The notes beneath the pieces were generated by a model. The model was given only the letters and a program-made list of their open reading frames with translations. It did no database searches and was not told the origin of the DNA. The position numbers and the translations under genes were made by a program. Below, piece by piece: positions 63,099-64,000 of a stretch of 64,000 nucleotides of DNA; position 1 is the first letter of the stretch, and each line of letters starts with the position of its first letter. The stretch is from Chondrus crispus. Its lineage: Eukaryota; Rhodophyta; Florideophyceae; Gigartinales; Gigartinaceae. Location of the stretch: NCBI RefSeq assembly GCF_000350225.1, contig NW_005179318.1, positions 221,939-285,938 of the forward strand. The letters are read 5' to 3'.

Positions 63099-64000
63099 TT
63101 TGGCTCATGAAAGAACCCATGCATCTGCATTTGGGAAATATCTTGCTCCCGCCGTGCGTCCTTTTTAGATTCCTGGCATTCCGCATACCAAATCGAGAAA
63201 CTGAGGTTATGTGTTTGTCCGAACAGCACCGAGGACTTTCTCCCAGCTGCTTTTAGGCTATTGCACTGCATCATGTGATGCCAAGCTGTGCAGGGCCCCC
63301 TTTTCGTATGAAATATAAATGAAATCAGAAGTATAATCCGACTGCGAACGACGGCTCTTCTTCACTTCTGCCGTACCATGACGCTAACATTTTATGCAGC
63401 AGATGATTCCTATTTGAACGAGCGTGTTCTCTGCTTTCAGCCACTGCTAGGGACGACCGCATGTTCCAATACGATGAGTAGAGTAGAGTAGAATATCGAA
63501 TTCTGAAGCATTTGATTTGAGTTTAGAGCATCTATACCGCATGACCGTATTATGTCTTGAAGTTAGTGGGTCAGTAAAGATCATTGGGAGCAAACTGGAA
63601 TTTTACGAAATAAAATGATATTCATTGTTGTACACGACCATGCACAGATAAACATGACGGGCACAGGTACTGTACCCAAGGGTACCATTTTTTGCCTTGT
63701 CTCCCGGGTGCGTTTGACATTCGTGGAGGACATAGATGTATGTCAGAAAACGTTCTGGCGGCACTGAAAGCAGATACAATTGGACAACATGGCCGTATCT
63801 GACATGGGACGATGTCTGCACGAGCGTGCAGACACAGGGCTCTGTCTGCACTACCGTGCAAAACCATGATGTTGGTATCAAAGCTGGCTAGTTCATGCCA
63901 TAGACACGCACTTTTAACCCTTATGAAAGCACCAAACGGTAATGATTGTGAACGTTAACAGTAAAATGACCACCGGAAATCGACTTAACATCGGACAACA
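63099..64000. other. Intergenic, no gene seen
   Basis: Downstream of pirin I see only short frames without motifs. A 22-bp palindrome lies at 63813-63834 (TGTCTGCACG, AG, CGTGCAGACA), with a partial direct copy of TGTCTGCAC about 30 bp later. Confidence 0.5.

Overview
This looks like nuclear DNA of a photosynthetic eukaryote, most likely a red alga of the Chondrus type. That assignment is inference. It rests on intron-poor host genes, a plastid-type M41-like protein with a transit-like N-terminus, and a dense mix of Gypsy, Copia, tyrosine-recombinase (DIRS/Ngaro-like), Helitron and TIR elements nested in each other. There are two 100-N assembly gaps (27730-27829 and 60961-61060). No prokaryotic signatures, tRNA, rRNA or CRISPR were found.

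Layout. 1-4330: remains of LTR family A; one LTR (2256-2923) has a polypurine run on its left and a primer-binding site plus gag on its right. 4603-16374: a minus-strand chromovirus (Gypsy family B) with its 5' LTR at 15329-16374, no 3' LTR, and an internally deleted Helitron (about 8903-12400) sitting inside its protease gene. 17103-22996: a minus-strand tyrosine-recombinase retrotransposon, itself broken by a family-A LTR (18948-19552) and another insert (about 19817-20712). 23115-23790: remains of a small TIR element. 24047-26302: an intact DEAD-box (DEVD) RNA helicase gene. 26500-28122: palindromes, MITEs and a gap. 28125-32494: a 4.37-kb TIR transposon whose single decayed gene joins a DDD-type transposase, a SAP-like segment, a PD-(D/E)XK (YqaJ-like) nuclease and a Cys-rich finger. 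32681-39625: a large element with family-A LTRs and no pol, whose two LTRs have different U3 regions. 39626-40240: an MFS-like gene fragment and an inverted copy of the 27.9-28.1 kb repeat. 40506-42126: a DDE_Tnp_4 transposase. 42492-43193: a SET-domain gene with one frameshift. 43467-49297: a Copia element with perfect 5-bp target duplications, split by a solo family-B LTR. 49880-50725: two weak host ORFs. 50750-52100: a small TIR element carrying a STAND (NB-ARC) gene fragment. 52332-58672: a 6.3-kb TIR element flanked by TA, with a pogo-like transposase and a Myb-like protein gene; a second DDE_Tnp_4 gene and a broken NYN-domain gene lie between them. 59094-60056: an AAA-less M41 (FtsH-like) plastid protein gene. 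61960-63098: a four-exon pirin gene.

Functionally the host share is small: one RNA helicase, one SET protein, one membrane metalloprotease-like protein and one pirin. The rest is layered mobile DNA, most of it inactivated by nonsense changes and by single-base indels, often in homopolymer runs. The parts most worth following up are the DDD-transposase plus nuclease element, the two-gene TIR element with its captured-looking NYN gene, the small TIR element holding a STAND fragment, and the mosaic LTR element.
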